NCBI GenBank assembly: GCA_002170275.2
Contig: NHFH02000003.1
Location: 1-10,111 of the forward strand
Direction: 5' to 3'
Source of the DNA: Candidatus Pelagibacter sp. TMED106
Lineage (GTDB): Bacteria; Pseudomonadota; Alphaproteobacteria; Pelagibacterales; Pelagibacteraceae
Length of the DNA stretch: 10,111 nucleotides
Below are positions 1 through 6,527 of the stretch, one piece after another; within the stretch, counting starts at the first letter, position 1; each line of letters opens with the position of its first letter. The position numbers and the translations under genes are program-made. The notes beneath the pieces are model-generated. The model ran no database searches. It was not told the DNA's origin and saw only the letters and a program-made list of their open reading frames with translations.

Positions 1-88
1 GTTCACCGGGATGGCTTGGCGGTAGCGCCTAAAACGACGAGCCAAAACTACTAAATTTCTGGGCGAAAGCCTAGAAATTTATGTGGTT
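1..88 (+). ncRNA. 3' part of a structured RNA (family uncertain)
   Basis: The bases form a compact fold. TGGCT (12-16) pairs with AGCCA (40-44), enclosing a GGCG/CGCC hairpin (18-21 with 26-29). A 13-bp helix (52-64 with 69-81) is capped by a GAAA tetraloop and extended by AACTAC/GTGGTT (46-51 with 83-88) past a bulged base at 82. The G61-T72 and T49-G85 pairs are allowed G-U wobbles in a + strand transcript but would be A-C mismatches in a minus-strand one. That and the GNRA loop argue for a + strand RNA. The 3' arm overlaps the last codons and stop of the minus-strand membrane gene. CCGGGATG followed by a GGC-rich tract (6-22) resembles the 3' half of bacterial SRP RNA, but I cannot assign the family, and the 5' part lies outside the window. 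The 3' end is also uncertain, since no T-run follows. Confidence 0.4.
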
Positions 89-783
89 CTCCTCCAGAAA
101 AAAAAAGTCAATAAATAAAAAGCAATTACTCCAACAAAATAGTTCCATTCTAAACCATGTTTGAAGTGAGTATTGCCTTTAGCTATTAAAATAGGCAAAC
201 TTAAAACAGCAACAAGTCCTAACACTGAAACTAAAAATATTTTTAAATAAAGAATTTTTTTATTTGTTATTCCTAATAGAATATTTTTAATTTTGTATAA
301 ATGATAAACTAGCATACCTTGTGCTACAATTTCAAAAATAATAAATAACAATAAAACAACTCTTCTAAAAAGTTTGTAAATTTGAATGTCAAATTTTATC
401 CCTAAAAAAATTGAATGAATAATTAAAAATACAGCTGATAAAATCCCAAAAATTCTAAATTTGTATTTTAAATTTTCTGTTTTTTTCAAATGACACATTA
501 AATGATTATTATAATTCCAATAAAAAATTAATAGAATACCAGTTAATATCATTGACGGTTTAAAAATTAAAAATTGAGGATATGTTCTTGAAGCTCTACT
601 TATTGAAATGCTACCGTCCAAATAAGGGATGGTAAAACCAGACCTGCCAATTTGGTCTACTACGAAAATTGTATTTTCAAAGATGTGATAGTTTATGGAA
701 ATATACAAACAAAAATTTATCGCAAACAAAGGCAAAATAAATATCCATAAACTCAATTTACGAATTTGAGCTATTTCTTTCAT
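79..783 (-). CDS. Six-helix integral membrane protein, unknown function
   Basis: This encodes 234 residues with about six hydrophobic helices, near residues 10-30, 76-95, 109-129, 140-163, 181-201 and 213-230. The first loop, between helices 1 and 2 (about residues 31-75), is the longest and most polar. It holds the distinctive stretch IPYLDGSISISRASR, and the C-terminus ends in WRRTT. Six helices with a conserved first loop recall the Frag1/DRAM/Sfk1 membrane family, but that is a topological impression and not a recognised match. The ATG at 783 lies 12 bases after the stop of the small basic ORF at 796-879. It has no clear Shine-Dalgarno sequence of its own, so the two are probably co-transcribed with translation dependent on the upstream ORF. 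The 3' end overlaps the RNA-like helix on the opposite strand. No catalytic motif is visible, and the function is unknown. Confidence 0.72.
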   Translation of the reverse strand: MKEIAQIRKLSLWIFILPLFAINFCLYISINYHIFENTIFVVDQIGRSGFTIPYLDGSISISRASRTYPQFLIFKPSMILTGILLIFYWNYNNHLMCHLKKTENLKYKFRIFGILSAVFLIIHSIFLGIKFDIQIYKLFRRVVLLLFIIFEIVAQGMLVYHLYKIKNILLGITNKKILYLKIFLVSVLGLVAVLSLPILIAKGNTHFKHGLEWNYFVGVIAFYLLTFFFWRRTT

Positions 784-795
784 TGTACTTGAAAT

Positions 796-879
796 TTATT
801 TACGTTTATTTCTTTTTCTAGCTCTTCTTTTTTTCGATCCTATTTTTCTTCTGCCCCTATGTTTTTTTGGGTATCCCAT
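796..879 (-). CDS. 27-residue highly basic micro-protein
   Basis: This is a short complete ORF. It reads MGYPKKHRGRRKIG and continues with SKKRRARKRNKRK. Sixteen of 27 residues are Lys or Arg, with no acidic residue, cysteine or hydrophobic segment. A perfect GGAGG (887-891 on the opposite strand) sits 7 bases before the ATG, the strongest ribosome site in the neighbourhood, which argues that the ORF is really translated. The composition is that of tiny rRNA-binding ribosomal proteins such as bTHX, bS22 or the bacterial COX24/mS38-like peptides. I can see general similarity but no diagnostic match, so a ribosome- or nucleic-acid-binding role is inference. It is followed 12 bases later by the six-helix membrane protein, probably in the same transcript. 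Its length makes it easy for gene finders to miss. Confidence 0.7.
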   Translation of the reverse strand: MGYPKKHRGRRKIGSKKRRARKRNKRK

Positions 880-891
880 ATTTTGGCCTCC

Positions 892-944
892 TTTTTTATA
901 TCTTAATTAAATAAACTTATATAAAGTTCAATTATACTCTTTTT
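892..944. promoter_or_regulatory. Divergent promoter region between micro-protein and metC
   Basis: These roughly 50 very AT-rich bases must carry starts in both directions. On the + strand TATACT (934-939) is a good -10 box only 5 bases before the metC ATG at 945. No convincing -35 is seen, and there is no purine-rich ribosome site, so metC may be translated from a leaderless or nearly leaderless transcript. On the minus strand TTGAAC (complement of 926-931) could be a -35 for the micro-protein gene, with AT-rich -10 candidates about 17 bases downstream. There is no room for a riboswitch on the metC side. Confidence 0.4.
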
Positions 945-2120
945 ATGAAAAAGTCTATAAACACGTTTTTAAAACATACAGCAAAGGATTTTCATAACCA
1001 ATCGGTTAATCCGCCAGTAGTAAGAGCATCTACAATAATTTTTAAATCTTTACAGGATATACGTAAGATGCAAAAAAAATACAAGAAAGACCCTAGAGGA
1101 GGCCACTTTGATTACGGAAGACAAGGAACCTCCACTACTCATATCTTGCAAAAAATACTATCAGAATTAGAGGAAAGCTATCATACATTTTTAACTCCAA
1201 CTGGATTTGGATCAGTTTTTTTAGCGATTTTTAGCGTAGTGCGTCCCGGAGACGAAATTTTAGTTGCTGATCCTGTTTATTTACCGACTCGTCTTTTTAC
1301 AGAAACTTTTTTAAAAGATTTCAAAATTAAAACTAAATTTTATAATCCTCATGATTTAAAGACAATTTCACAAAATATAACAAGTAAAACAAAACTTATT
1401 TTTGTTGAAAGCCCCGGTAGTAACACTTTTGAATTTCAAGACCTATCAAATATTGTGAAAATTGCAAAAAATAAAAAAATTTTTACAGCTATAGACAACA
1501 CTTGGGCAACACCATATTTTTTTAAACCAATCAAAATAGGCTTTGATATGTCAATAGTTTCTGCGACAAAATACTATTCTGGACATTCAGATGTAATGGG
1601 TGGAAGTTTAGCAGTAAATAAAAAAGCTTTTAAATATGTCGAACAGACTAATAAGATTACTGGTTTAAGATTAAGTCCAGACGATGCATATTTAATTTTA
1701 AGAGGTTTAAGAACTCTAGATATTAGATTAGAAAAACATCAATCTAATGCAAAAAAAGTAGCTGCATTTCTATCTAAAAACAAAAAAATTACATTGCTTT
1801 ATCCTTATAAAAAAGATTCTTTCAATTTTAGAATGTGGAAAAAGTATTATAAAGGAGCATCTGGGCTGATGGGATTAAGAATTAAAGTAAAAAATAAAAA
1901 TTCAATTAAAAAATTTATTAATTCTTTAAAATTATTTGGATATGGTTATAGTTGGGGAGGTTTTGAAAGTCTGGCATTGCATCAAGAAATAGTAGAAAGA
2001 GGTTACAGAAGTTACCTTAATCTTAAAAAAGATGAACATATTGTTAGACTTCATATTGGCTTAGAAGACGCTAAAGATCTTATTAGTGATCTAAAAAATG
2101 CTATGAAGCATATTAAATAA
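945..2120 (+). CDS. metC: Cystathionine beta-lyase-like PLP enzyme (MetC)
   Basis: A 391-residue member of the Cys/Met-metabolism PLP family (fold type I), which cleaves cystathionine to homocysteine, pyruvate and ammonia in cytosolic methionine synthesis. Visible landmarks in order are VNPPVVRAST (21-30), YGRQGTST (57-64, with the Tyr and Arg that contact the neighbouring subunit's cofactor), the phosphate-binding loop around TGFGS (86-90), the cofactor Asp in AIDNTWATP (Asp184), SATKYYSGHSD with the Schiff-base lysine Lys209, SPDDAYLILRGLRTLD, and SWGGFESLA near the C-terminus. The last motif is typical of MetC and less so of gamma-synthases or gamma-lyases. Length and start fit the family, since the N-terminus aligns directly with the usual beginning. 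The stop is one base before the ATG of the transporter gene, so the two are translationally coupled. Substrate could be another beta-eliminated cysteine conjugate; cystathionine is the default expectation. Confidence 0.88.
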   Translation: MKKSINTFLKHTAKDFHNQSVNPPVVRASTIIFKSLQDIRKMQKKYKKDPRGGHFDYGRQGTSTTHILQKILSELEESYHTFLTPTGFGSVFLAIFSVVRPGDEILVADPVYLPTRLFTETFLKDFKIKTKFYNPHDLKTISQNITSKTKLIFVESPGSNTFEFQDLSNIVKIAKNKKIFTAIDNTWATPYFFKPIKIGFDMSIVSATKYYSGHSDVMGGSLAVNKKAFKYVEQTNKITGLRLSPDDAYLILRGLRTLDIRLEKHQSNAKKVAAFLSKNKKITLLYPYKKDSFNFRMWKKYYKGASGLMGLRIKVKNKNSIKKFINSLKLFGYGYSWGGFESLALHQEIVERGYRSYLNLKKDEHIVRLHIGLEDAKDLISDLKNAMKHIK

Positions 2121-2121
2121 C

Positions 2122-3348
2122 ATGTCAGAAAGATTTATTAATAACAGATTAACCCTCATAGTTCTTATCTCTGCCTGTATTGTGATAATGATTTCTATGG
2201 GTCTTAGACAGACTTTTGGTTTATTTTTTCAGGCTTTTGAAGAAGGGTTAGGCTGCACTCGGACAGAATTTGGTTTAGCAATCGGAATTCAAATGATCTT
2301 TTGGGGAATGTTTTCACCTTTGTTTGGATTAGTAGCTGATCGATTTGGAGGAAACAAAGCAGTATTTATTGGATTTTTAATTTTTGGAGCCGGCATATAC
2401 ATGCTTTATTCAGGGCCTAATACAGGTATTTTTTTTCAAATAAGTTTAGGAGTTTTAATTGGAATTGCCCTAGGAGCTACAGCAATAAGCGTTCCAGTAT
2501 CAGAGGTAAGTAAACATTTCCCAAATGAAAAGAGAACAATCGCAGCAGGAATGGTAACCGCAGCAGCTTCAGTTGGCTATTTTATTGCTCCTCTTTTTAC
2601 AAAATATTCTTTAGGAGAATTTGGCTGGGAAGAGACTTTAAGATTTTTTCTTTATTTTATTCTTGTGGGTTCCTTAGTTTCTCTTTTCATATTTGCTCCA
2701 AAAAAACTAACTGATCAAAATCAATCAATTGTAAAAAATCAAACATTTTTTGAAGCTCTTAGAGAAGCTTGCTCTCACAGGGGATATGTTTTACTTAATG
2801 CTGGTTTTTTCGTTTGTGGCTTTCAAATAACACTAGTAGCTACACATATCCCAGGATATATGCAGGAAAGAGGAATGGGGGGCTGGTCAGCAACAATAAT
2901 TTTGGCACTTATAGGATTATTTAACATTATTGGAACATTAGGTATGGGTTATTTAGGAACTAAGTATAGAAAAAAAAATTTACTCTGTCTTCTTTATGCA
3001 TTAAGAGCTTTAGCTATAGCAATTTTCATTTTTTCACCTCCTTCAAATACAATGTCTATTGTTTTTGGAATTACATTTGGCTTACTTTGGCTATCTACCG
3101 TGCCACCTACGAATGGAATAGTGGCTCAAATTTTTGGAACTAAATATTTGAGTTCACTTTTTGGGATTGTATTTTTAAGCCATCAAGTTGGAGCGTTTAT
3201 AGGGGCCTATCTAGGAGGCTATTTTTATGATCAATTTGGTTCTTATGATTACGCATTTTACATGGCTATAGCCCTTTCTATATTTGCTACGATTGTTCAT
3301 TATCCTATAAATGAACAGCCGATTAAAAGACAAGCGGCAACAACTTAA
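2122..3348 (+). CDS. Major facilitator superfamily transporter
   Basis: A 408-residue membrane protein with about twelve hydrophobic helices and a central polar loop around residues 193-220 separating two halves. The MFS motif A appears after helix 2 as GLVADRFGGNKA (69-80). A degenerate copy, GYLGTKYRKKN (276-286), occupies the equivalent place in the second half. The C-terminal segment PPTNGIVAQIFGTKYLSSLFG (328-348) and the late GAYLGGYFYDQFG (361-373) are typical of the bacterial MFS branch related to monocarboxylate or oxalate/formate carriers. The substrate cannot be read from sequence. The start is one base after the metC stop, which implies coupled expression. Transport of a sulfur amino acid or a product of the lyase is a reasonable inference but no more. 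The gene ends in a 15-bp palindrome over its stop codon (3340-3354). Confidence 0.87.
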   Translation: MSERFINNRLTLIVLISACIVIMISMGLRQTFGLFFQAFEEGLGCTRTEFGLAIGIQMIFWGMFSPLFGLVADRFGGNKAVFIGFLIFGAGIYMLYSGPNTGIFFQISLGVLIGIALGATAISVPVSEVSKHFPNEKRTIAAGMVTAAASVGYFIAPLFTKYSLGEFGWEETLRFFLYFILVGSLVSLFIFAPKKLTDQNQSIVKNQTFFEALREACSHRGYVLLNAGFFVCGFQITLVATHIPGYMQERGMGGWSATIILALIGLFNIIGTLGMGYLGTKYRKKNLLCLLYALRALAIAIFIFSPPSNTMSIVFGITFGLLWLSTVPPTNGIVAQIFGTKYLSSLFGIVFLSHQVGAFIGAYLGGYFYDQFGSYDYAFYMAIALSIFATIVHYPINEQPIKRQAATT

Positions 3349-3354
3349 AGTTGT
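3340..3354. repeat. 15-bp palindrome over the transporter stop codon
   Basis: ACAACTT-A-AAGTTGT is a perfect inverted repeat centred on 3347 and contains the TAA at 3346-3348. As RNA it can form a six-pair stem with a three-base loop. It is weak for an intrinsic terminator because no T-run follows, but it may protect the 3' end of the metC-transporter mRNA. Confidence 0.35.
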
Positions 3355-3491
3355 ACTTAGAGTCTGAACTAGAATCAAAAAGGAATCAAAACAAGAACAT
3401 CCATAATTATTGAATTTGATTTGTGGATAATTATTTATTTCATTGTAATTTTTATCATTAATTTTAATAGTATCGTAACAAAGGAGATAAA
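3355..3491 (+). promoter_or_regulatory. Upstream region of the CADD-like gene: candidate promoter, direct repeats, strong RBS
   Basis: This gap separates the transporter from the CADD-like gene. It holds two copies of GAATCAAAA (3372-3380 and 3383-3391) with starts 11 bases apart, about one helical turn. Two ATAATTAT palindromes follow, at 3403-3410 and 3427-3434. TTGTAA (3443-3448) followed after 16 bases by TAATAG (3465-3470) is a plausible weak sigma-70 promoter. AAGGAG (3481-3486) is an excellent ribosome site five bases before the ATG at 3492. No riboswitch fold is recognised. Confidence 0.4.
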
Positions 3492-4157
3492 ATGTTTTCA
3501 AAAGAATTAAATAAAAAATTAGATCAATACCATTTGCTAAATCACCCTTTCTACAAGTCATGGAATGAGGGAAAATTAAATAGAGAAATAATCAAAGACT
3601 ATGCGGAACAATACTACCAACATGTAAAAGCATTTCCGAGATACATTAGTGCAACTCACTCTTTATGTGAAGATATAGAAAAAAGAAAAATTCTTTTAGA
3701 AAACTTACAAGATGAAGAGCATCCAGAGGGTGATCACCCAAAACTTTGGAAAAATTTTGCTCTATCAGTTGGTGCCAACGAAAGGGAAATCGAAAAAGTA
3801 AAGAAATATCAATTTACAAAAGATTTAATTGATAATTTTTTTAAACAAGCAAGATTATCTTATGCTGAAGGATTAGGCTCTTTATATACTTATGAGCGAC
3901 AAGTCCCTGAAATTGCTGAAACAAAAATTCAAGGTTTAAAAAAATATTATGGAGTAAGCACTAAAAAAGGTTTAGAGTTTTTCGAAGTTCATAAGGCTGC
4001 TGATATTCACCACAGAAAAGAATGTGAAAAGTTATTAGATAGCATGTCTAAAAGCGAACAAGAAAAGGCTGAGAAAGCCGCTCTATCTACAGCTAAATAT
4101 TTGTGGAATTTTCTTTCTGGTATGTCAGAAAAACACAATTTGATGGCTGCTGCATAA
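3492..4157 (+). CDS. CADD-family heme-oxygenase-fold diiron protein, likely self-sacrificing p-aminobenzoate synthase
   Basis: A 221-residue protein closely resembling Chlamydia CADD, which I recall well enough to align by eye (shared NHPFY..W..G, YYQHVKAFPRYISA, LWKNF, YTYERQVP, HKAADIHH). The six CADD metal ligands are all present as Glu75, His82, Glu135, His167, Asp171 and His174. The tyrosines implicated as the source of the p-aminobenzoate ring correspond to Tyr21 and Tyr37, Tyr134 precedes the ligand Glu135, and the active-site lysine corresponds to Lys145. The family uses a dimetal centre and oxygen to cut the product from its own tyrosine, supplying folate synthesis without pabABC. 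The Chlamydia-type C-terminal tail is absent and this copy ends in LMAAA. Automatic annotation could easily call it PqqC or TenA because of the shared fold, but there are no pqq or thi genes nearby. Cytosolic; apparently its own transcription unit. Confidence 0.85.
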   Translation: MFSKELNKKLDQYHLLNHPFYKSWNEGKLNREIIKDYAEQYYQHVKAFPRYISATHSLCEDIEKRKILLENLQDEEHPEGDHPKLWKNFALSVGANEREIEKVKKYQFTKDLIDNFFKQARLSYAEGLGSLYTYERQVPEIAETKIQGLKKYYGVSTKKGLEFFEVHKAADIHHRKECEKLLDSMSKSEQEKAEKAALSTAKYLWNFLSGMSEKHNLMAAA

Positions 4158-4196
4158 TTTTAGATTAAAAATTAAAAGATAATTCCTTTAAGATTT

Positions 4197-4221
4197 TATA
4201 ATATCGACTATAACTATCTTA
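4197..4221 (+). promoter_or_regulatory. Candidate -10 element before the acyltransferase gene
   Basis: A perfect TATAAT at 4197-4202 lies 19 bases before the ATG at 4222, and a second -10-like TATAAC occurs at 4210-4215. No good -35 hexamer is seen at the right spacing and no Shine-Dalgarno sequence precedes the ATG. The transcript would have a very short leader. Confidence 0.3.
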
Positions 4222-6102
4222 ATGGATGGTAGTAGAAGAAACGAAATTGACTTTCTTAGAGCAATATCTGTACTATCCGTTATTACATTTCATATTGATA
4301 AAGAAATTTTCCCACTCGGTTATTTAGGAGTAGATCTATTTTTTGTTATTTCTGGATATTTGATAACTAGAAATATAATAAAGAGTTATCAAAACAAAAG
4401 TTTTTCTTTTAAACAATTTTATTTAAAAAGAATTAGAAGAATTCTTCCTGCGTTATTAGTAGTTCTTCTTACGACTTTTTTATCAGCTATTTTTATTTTA
4501 CTGGTAGCAGATTCTCAGAAATTTTCAGAAAGTATATTAACAACTTTATTATTTATATCTAATTTTTATTTTTGGATTACCGGTGGTTATTTTTCATCAA
4601 GTGATGAATTAAAGCCCTTACTGCATCTTTGGTCATTAAGCGTAGAAGAACAATTTTACTTATTTTTTCCTTTATTTTTAATATTAGTATTTAAAATTTT
4701 TAAAAGTTTAAAAGTTAGATTGCTTTGTATTCTTATCACAATAGCAGCGTCTTATTGGATAAATATTATTTTTATTTCAAAAGGTCATAATGATCCAATA
4801 TTTTTTCTTTTTCCAGCTAGAGCCTGGCAATTTGGTCTAGGTGCATTTTTTGCATTTCTCCCTAATTTAAAAATTAAAAATATTTTCTATGATAGCTTGT
4901 ATTTAATTATAGCTTTAGGACTGATAATATTAAATTTTAATATCACCTTAAAAGGCTTACCAGCTGGAACTTTACTATCACTAGGAACAGTTATGGTGCT
5001 TTTTAAATTGCATAATCAAAAAAATGTTTTCTCTAATTTTTTTAATATTAAAATTTTGATCTACGTAGGGTTAATTTCTTATTCTTTATATTTGTGGCAC
5101 TGGCCAATAATTTCTTTTTTGAAATATATAAGTATAGGAAAAATTTCACTTACTAATATCTTTTTAGCACTATTTCTAACTTTCTCGTTTGCCATATTAA
5201 GTTGGAGGTATGTTGAACAGCCGTTCATAAAATCCCTGCCCACTAAACAAGTTTTAATTTATGTTTTTTTATCGTATTTTGTTTTAACTTTATTGAGTTT
5301 AATAGTCTTAACTAGCAAGGACTTTCCTTCTAGATATGATAAATTTTCAAATAATTTAGCAAAAGCCATAGGATCTACCTATCATTGCTCTATCTTTGAT
5401 TATAGAAAGTATGGTTATTCTTACTCTTGTATAATTAATAAAAAAATTAGAAAAAAACCGGAAATTATTTTATTTGGAAATTCTCATGCACATATGTATG
5501 GCTGGGGTTTAAAAGAAATTTTGATTAAAAAGCAACTGCAAGGCCTTACAGTTCCTCTTAACTCATGTTTACCTTTTGCAGATTTAAATATTTCTAAAAA
5601 ATGTTTATTTAAAGCTGAGACTTACCTCAATACAATTATAAAGGATCAAAATATTAATACTGTGATAATAGGATTTACTTGGTATGTAGATGATTTAATA
5701 GATTTAAATGGGAAAACAATTAATGACGCCGATTATTCGGAAAGAATAAAATCAATTGATAAATTGATTTTAAAACTCAATAATAAAGGAAAAAAAGTTT
5801 ATCTTTTAGGCCCTATAGAAACACCTCAACAAGAATTAGCTTCAGTTTTAAGCAGAGAAATAGCTTTTAAAAAAGTTAAAAATTATGACTTATCAGTAAA
5901 AAAGGAAAATTTTTATTCAAAATATAAAGTTCCTTTGAATTATTTTTCAAAAAAAATGAAAAAAAATTTCTTATTACCTCATGAGATATTATGTGATAAC
6001 AAAAAGTGTTATTTTGCAGATAAAAATGGATCTTACTTTTCAGATACAAATCATTTAAGTTTTTATGGATCTTCAAAAATGAAATCACTATTTAACTTTT
6101 AA
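4222..6102 (+). CDS. Membrane O-acyltransferase with C-terminal SGNH domain (OafA/OatA type)
   Basis: A 626-residue two-domain protein. Residues 1 to about 365 form an acyltransferase-3 membrane domain. It contains NEIDFLRAISV, the catalytic His24 in FHID, GYLGVDLFFVISGYL (33-47), the Arg cluster KRIRRILPA (69-77), LWSLSVEEQFYL (136-147), SYSLYLWHWPI (286-296) and SWRYVEQPF (327-335). The remainder is a non-cytoplasmic SGNH domain with the nucleophile Ser421 in GNSH (419-422) and the Asp608/His611 pair in DTNH. Six cysteines (389, 403, 449, 461, 591, 596) lie in this outer domain and could form disulfides. Such proteins take acyl groups across the inner membrane and place them, usually as O-acetyl, on O-antigen, other surface glycans or peptidoglycan; the acceptor is not readable here. 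The start matches the family's usual N-terminus. No glycan cluster surrounds it, and the gene looks even richer in A/T runs than its neighbours, so acquisition is possible. Confidence 0.88.
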   Translation: MDGSRRNEIDFLRAISVLSVITFHIDKEIFPLGYLGVDLFFVISGYLITRNIIKSYQNKSFSFKQFYLKRIRRILPALLVVLLTTFLSAIFILLVADSQKFSESILTTLLFISNFYFWITGGYFSSSDELKPLLHLWSLSVEEQFYLFFPLFLILVFKIFKSLKVRLLCILITIAASYWINIIFISKGHNDPIFFLFPARAWQFGLGAFFAFLPNLKIKNIFYDSLYLIIALGLIILNFNITLKGLPAGTLLSLGTVMVLFKLHNQKNVFSNFFNIKILIYVGLISYSLYLWHWPIISFLKYISIGKISLTNIFLALFLTFSFAILSWRYVEQPFIKSLPTKQVLIYVFLSYFVLTLLSLIVLTSKDFPSRYDKFSNNLAKAIGSTYHCSIFDYRKYGYSYSCIINKKIRKKPEIILFGNSHAHMYGWGLKEILIKKQLQGLTVPLNSCLPFADLNISKKCLFKAETYLNTIIKDQNINTVIIGFTWYVDDLIDLNGKTINDADYSERIKSIDKLILKLNNKGKKVYLLGPIETPQQELASVLSREIAFKKVKNYDLSVKKENFYSKYKVPLNYFSKKMKKNFLLPHEILCDNKKCYFADKNGSYFSDTNHLSFYGSSKMKSLFNF

Positions 6103-6142
6103 AGTAATTGTAATTTGTAATTTTTTTTGATTAATTGCTCTT

Positions 6143-6526
6143 ATGAATAAAAATAATGAATACCTATGGGATGATAAAAAACCTACCGCTCAAATGTTAG
6201 GAAGGTGGCAGCCATGGCATGCTGGTCATCAGAAACTATTTGAAGAAATATTAAAAAAAACTGGTCAAGTGAATATAATGGTTAGAGATGTTCAGGGCGT
6301 CGATGATAATCCTTTTGATTTCGAAACTGTTAAAAAAAACATATCTGATGCTTTACAGGATTATAAAAATAGATTCAAAATTACTTTAGTTCCCAACATT
6401 ACTAATATTTGTTATGGTAGAGGAGTAGGCTATAAAATTGAAGAAATAGTATTAGACGAAAAAACACAACAAATTTCTGCAACTAAAATTAGAGAACAGA
6501 TGAGAAAAGACGGAAAACTCAAATAG
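6143..6526 (+). CDS. Small HxGH nucleotidylyltransferase, candidate APS-handling adenylyltransferase
   Basis: A 127-residue single-domain member of the HIGH nucleotidylyltransferase superfamily. The nucleotide-binding motif is MLGRWQPWHAGHQ (18-30), with His26 and His29 as the HxGH pair. The C-terminal signature is ISATKIREQMR (111-121), the counterpart of ISSTxIR in NadM, NadD and CoaD. It is shorter than typical NMN adenylyltransferases (about 170 residues or more). The middle carries MVRDVQGVDDNPFDF (46-60) and PNITNICYGRGVGYKIEE (84-101), which I do not recognise from NAD or CoA enzymes. It transfers or releases a nucleotidyl group; the other substrate is unknown. It ends 74 bases before aprM on the same strand, where sulfur oxidisers such as Allochromatium vinosum have sat (ATP sulfurylase), so a role in APS metabolism is plausible but inferred. 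No Shine-Dalgarno sequence is evident. A separate promoter for aprM lies downstream. Confidence 0.75.
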   Translation: MNKNNEYLWDDKKPTAQMLGRWQPWHAGHQKLFEEILKKTGQVNIMVRDVQGVDDNPFDFETVKKNISDALQDYKNRFKITLVPNITNICYGRGVGYKIEEIVLDEKTQQISATKIREQMRKDGKLK

Positions 6527-6527
6527 A

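Noticed and set aside
61..72. Fragment resembling a 16S rRNA GGGCGAAAGCCT hairpin
   Set aside because: Only a generic GNRA-capped stem is shared, and the flanking bases do not match 16S rRNA.
892..944. SAM-type riboswitch upstream of metC
   Set aside because: Only about 50 bases of AT-rich DNA are available and no conserved aptamer sequence is seen.
3211..3561. Minus-strand open frame of about 116 codons
   Set aside because: It overlaps the end of the transporter and the start of the CADD-like gene, both well supported, and has no recognisable protein character.
3492..4157. PqqC or TenA (thiaminase/transcriptional activator) identity
   Set aside because: The fold is shared, but the residue pattern follows CADD throughout, and there are no pqq or thiamine genes nearby.
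5876..6088. Minus-strand open frame of about 70 codons
   Set aside because: It is antisense to the SGNH domain of the acyltransferase and is rich in Phe/Asn/Leu from AT-rich coding DNA read backwards.
6103..6142. Terminator after the acyltransferase gene
   Set aside because: A T-run is present at about 6120-6128, but no stable GC-containing stem precedes it.
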